A stretch of DNA of 6,210 bases from Thermodesulfovibrionales bacterium (GTDB taxonomy: Bacteria; Nitrospirota; Thermodesulfovibrionia; Thermodesulfovibrionales; SM23-35): positions 1-6,210 of the forward strand of contig JAKLQR010000217.1 of assembly GCA_022013235.1 (NCBI GenBank). The letters run 5' to 3'. Positions 5,303 through 6,210 of this stretch are shown piece after piece (position 1 is the stretch's first letter; each line of letters opens with the position of its first letter). The translations under genes and the position numbers were made by a program. The notes under the pieces were generated by a model. It was not told the DNA's origin. It searched no databases and was given only the letters and a program-made list of their open reading frames with translations.

Positions 5303-5907
5303 GCCTTGTCAATAAACGACTTTATCTTCTGATGGTCTTTCTTTCCCTTCTCTGATTCTACCCCGCTGCTTACATCTACCCCATATGGTCTCACATGTCT
5401 TACTGCTTCGGAAATATTCTCAGGGGTCAGACCTCCGGCAAGGATGATCGGCCCGAACTGCTTCGCGTAGGTTGCGATATCCCAGTTGAAAATCTGACCG
5501 GTTCCCCCTAACACACCAGGGGAAAATGTATCGAGCAGGAATGCGGTGACGCTGTCCCGGTAATGGACAAGCGGGTCAAGGCTGTCGAGTGATTTGACGC
5601 GTATCGCTTTTACTGCAGGCCGTGAAAAAAAGCATGCTTCAGGAGGTTCGCTGCCATGAAGTTGTACAACGTCAAGATGGGTTAAGGTGATTATTTCCTC
5701 GATCTTCCCGGGTTCCTCGTTCACAAAGACCCCGACAGTGGTAATGAACGGAGGGAGTTTCCTGATAATGTCAGCCGCTTTTTGCGGGGATACGGCCCGG
5801 GGACTATTTTGGTAAAAGACAAAACCTAAGGCGTCAGCACCTGCCTCAACCGCTGCAAACGCATCGTCAAAGTTAGTGAGACCGCATATCTTGACTCTGA
5901 CCGGCAC
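5290..5907 (-). CDS. trpF: Phosphoribosylanthranilate isomerase TrpF
   Basis: TrpF converts N-(5'-phosphoribosyl)anthranilate to the 1-carboxyphenylamino-deoxyribulose phosphate that TrpC then closes to indole-3-glycerol phosphate, in tryptophan synthesis. The 205-residue (beta/alpha)8 barrel is of normal length. It starts VRVKICGLT with the catalytic base Cys8, continues with ADALGFVFYQNSPR, DVVQLHG, the catalytic acid Asp126 in FLLDTF, the flexible loop GGTG (134-137), and the phosphate-binding ILAGGLTPENI (155-165) and DVSSGVE (178-184). The start is a GTG at 5905-5907, 12 nt after the trpC stop and with no evident Shine-Dalgarno sequence; the in-frame trpC TGA rules out any longer form. 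It is probably expressed by readthrough or coupling from trpC. Its stop faces that of queF across 6 bp. Confidence 0.97.
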   Translation of the reverse strand: MPVRVKICGLTNFDDAFAAVEAGADALGFVFYQNSPRAVSPQKAADIIRKLPPFITTVGVFVNEEPGKIEEIITLTHLDVVQLHGSEPPEACFFSRPAVKAIRVKSLDSLDPLVHYRDSVTAFLLDTFSPGVLGGTGQIFNWDIATYAKQFGPIILAGGLTPENISEAVRHVRPYGVDVSSGVESEKGKKDHQKIKSFIDKAKAA

Positions 5908-5919
5908 AATATAATTGTA

Positions 5920-6210
5920 TCATACCTGACCCATGAGCTCATCAATCTTTTTCCCGATGTCATCCGCCGCCATAAATGACGTGCCTATGAGCAGAGCATC
6001 GATCCCTTCTTCGTCAAATCTCCGGACATCTTCTCTCGTTTGAATACCGCTCTCGCTTACCACAACCCTGCCGGACGGAATTTCTCTTCTCAGCTGAAGC
6101 GTCGTCATGGGATCAATGCGCATGGTGTTCAAATTGCGGTTGTTAATGCCGATAATATCAGCTGGTATCGAAAGCGCAGTTTCGAGTTCCTGGAAATCAT
6201 GCACTTCAAA
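5920..6210 (-). CDS. trpC: Indole-3-glycerol phosphate synthase TrpC, C-terminal part
   Basis: TrpC catalyses ring closure and decarboxylation of the TrpF product to indole-3-glycerol phosphate. Only the last 96 residues are in the window; the frame is open to the right edge (FEVHDFQEL at the edge), so the gene begins outside. The visible part covers the final strands of the (beta/alpha)8 barrel, with GINNRNL (21-27 of the visible part), VVVSESGI (50-56) carrying the family's conserved Glu and Ser, TREDVRR, and the phosphate-binding IGTSFM (75-80). The GTG at 6202-6204 is internal and not a start. It stops 12 nt before trpF on the same strand, giving the common trpC-trpF order. Confidence 0.96.
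   Translation of the reverse strand, partial: FEVHDFQELETALSIPADIIGINNRNLNTMRIDPMTTLQLRREIPSGRVVVSESGIQTREDVRRFDEEGIDALLIGTSFMAADDIGKKIDELMGQV

Overview
The window reads as bacterial chromosome from a Gram-negative organism. YidC has the long periplasmic domain typical of diderms, and the rpmH-rnpA-yidD-yidC-mnmE order is conserved widely in bacteria. The small Cys-rich protein downstream of mnmE looks like the DUF6485 type, which I associate with Nitrospirota, Desulfobacterota and some Firmicutes. A Nitrospirota/Desulfobacterota-like host is my best guess, made from gene content alone.

Right to left: positions 5290-6210 hold the end of a trp operon on the minus strand (3' part of trpC, then complete trpF). 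It converges, with 6 bp between stop codons, on a plus-strand queF (4891-5283) of the queuosine pathway. A 137 bp region (4754-4890) separates queF from the divergent minus-strand rpmH operon and carries a near-consensus sigma-70-type promoter for rpmH. The operon rpmH-rnpA-yidD-yidC is very compact: a 1-nt overlap, then a 38-nt overlap, then a 3-nt gap. It is followed after 83 bp by mnmE. The theme is translation and its membrane output: a ribosomal protein, the protein subunit of RNase P (tRNA 5' processing), two membrane-insertion factors and a tRNA wobble-modification GTPase. The unrelated wobble-modification gene queF lies next door. Below mnmE is a 64-residue Cys-rich protein (669-863).

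The left 0.67 kb is different. At 555-594 there is the 5' half of a tRNA-Leu(CAA) gene on the minus strand, which stops matching a tRNA just after the anticodon loop; no 3' half is visible. From that breakpoint to the window edge the DNA is visibly AT-rich. It carries three in-phase 11-bp repeats, a perfect 10-bp inverted repeat and a short ORF with a GIY-YIG-like motif that is cut off in a run of nine A. I infer that positions 1 to about 554 are the end of an inserted or rearranged segment whose junction lies in the tRNA anticodon loop. This junction is the most interesting part of the window. The remainder is well-known housekeeping DNA, and I see no convincing new multi-gene system.
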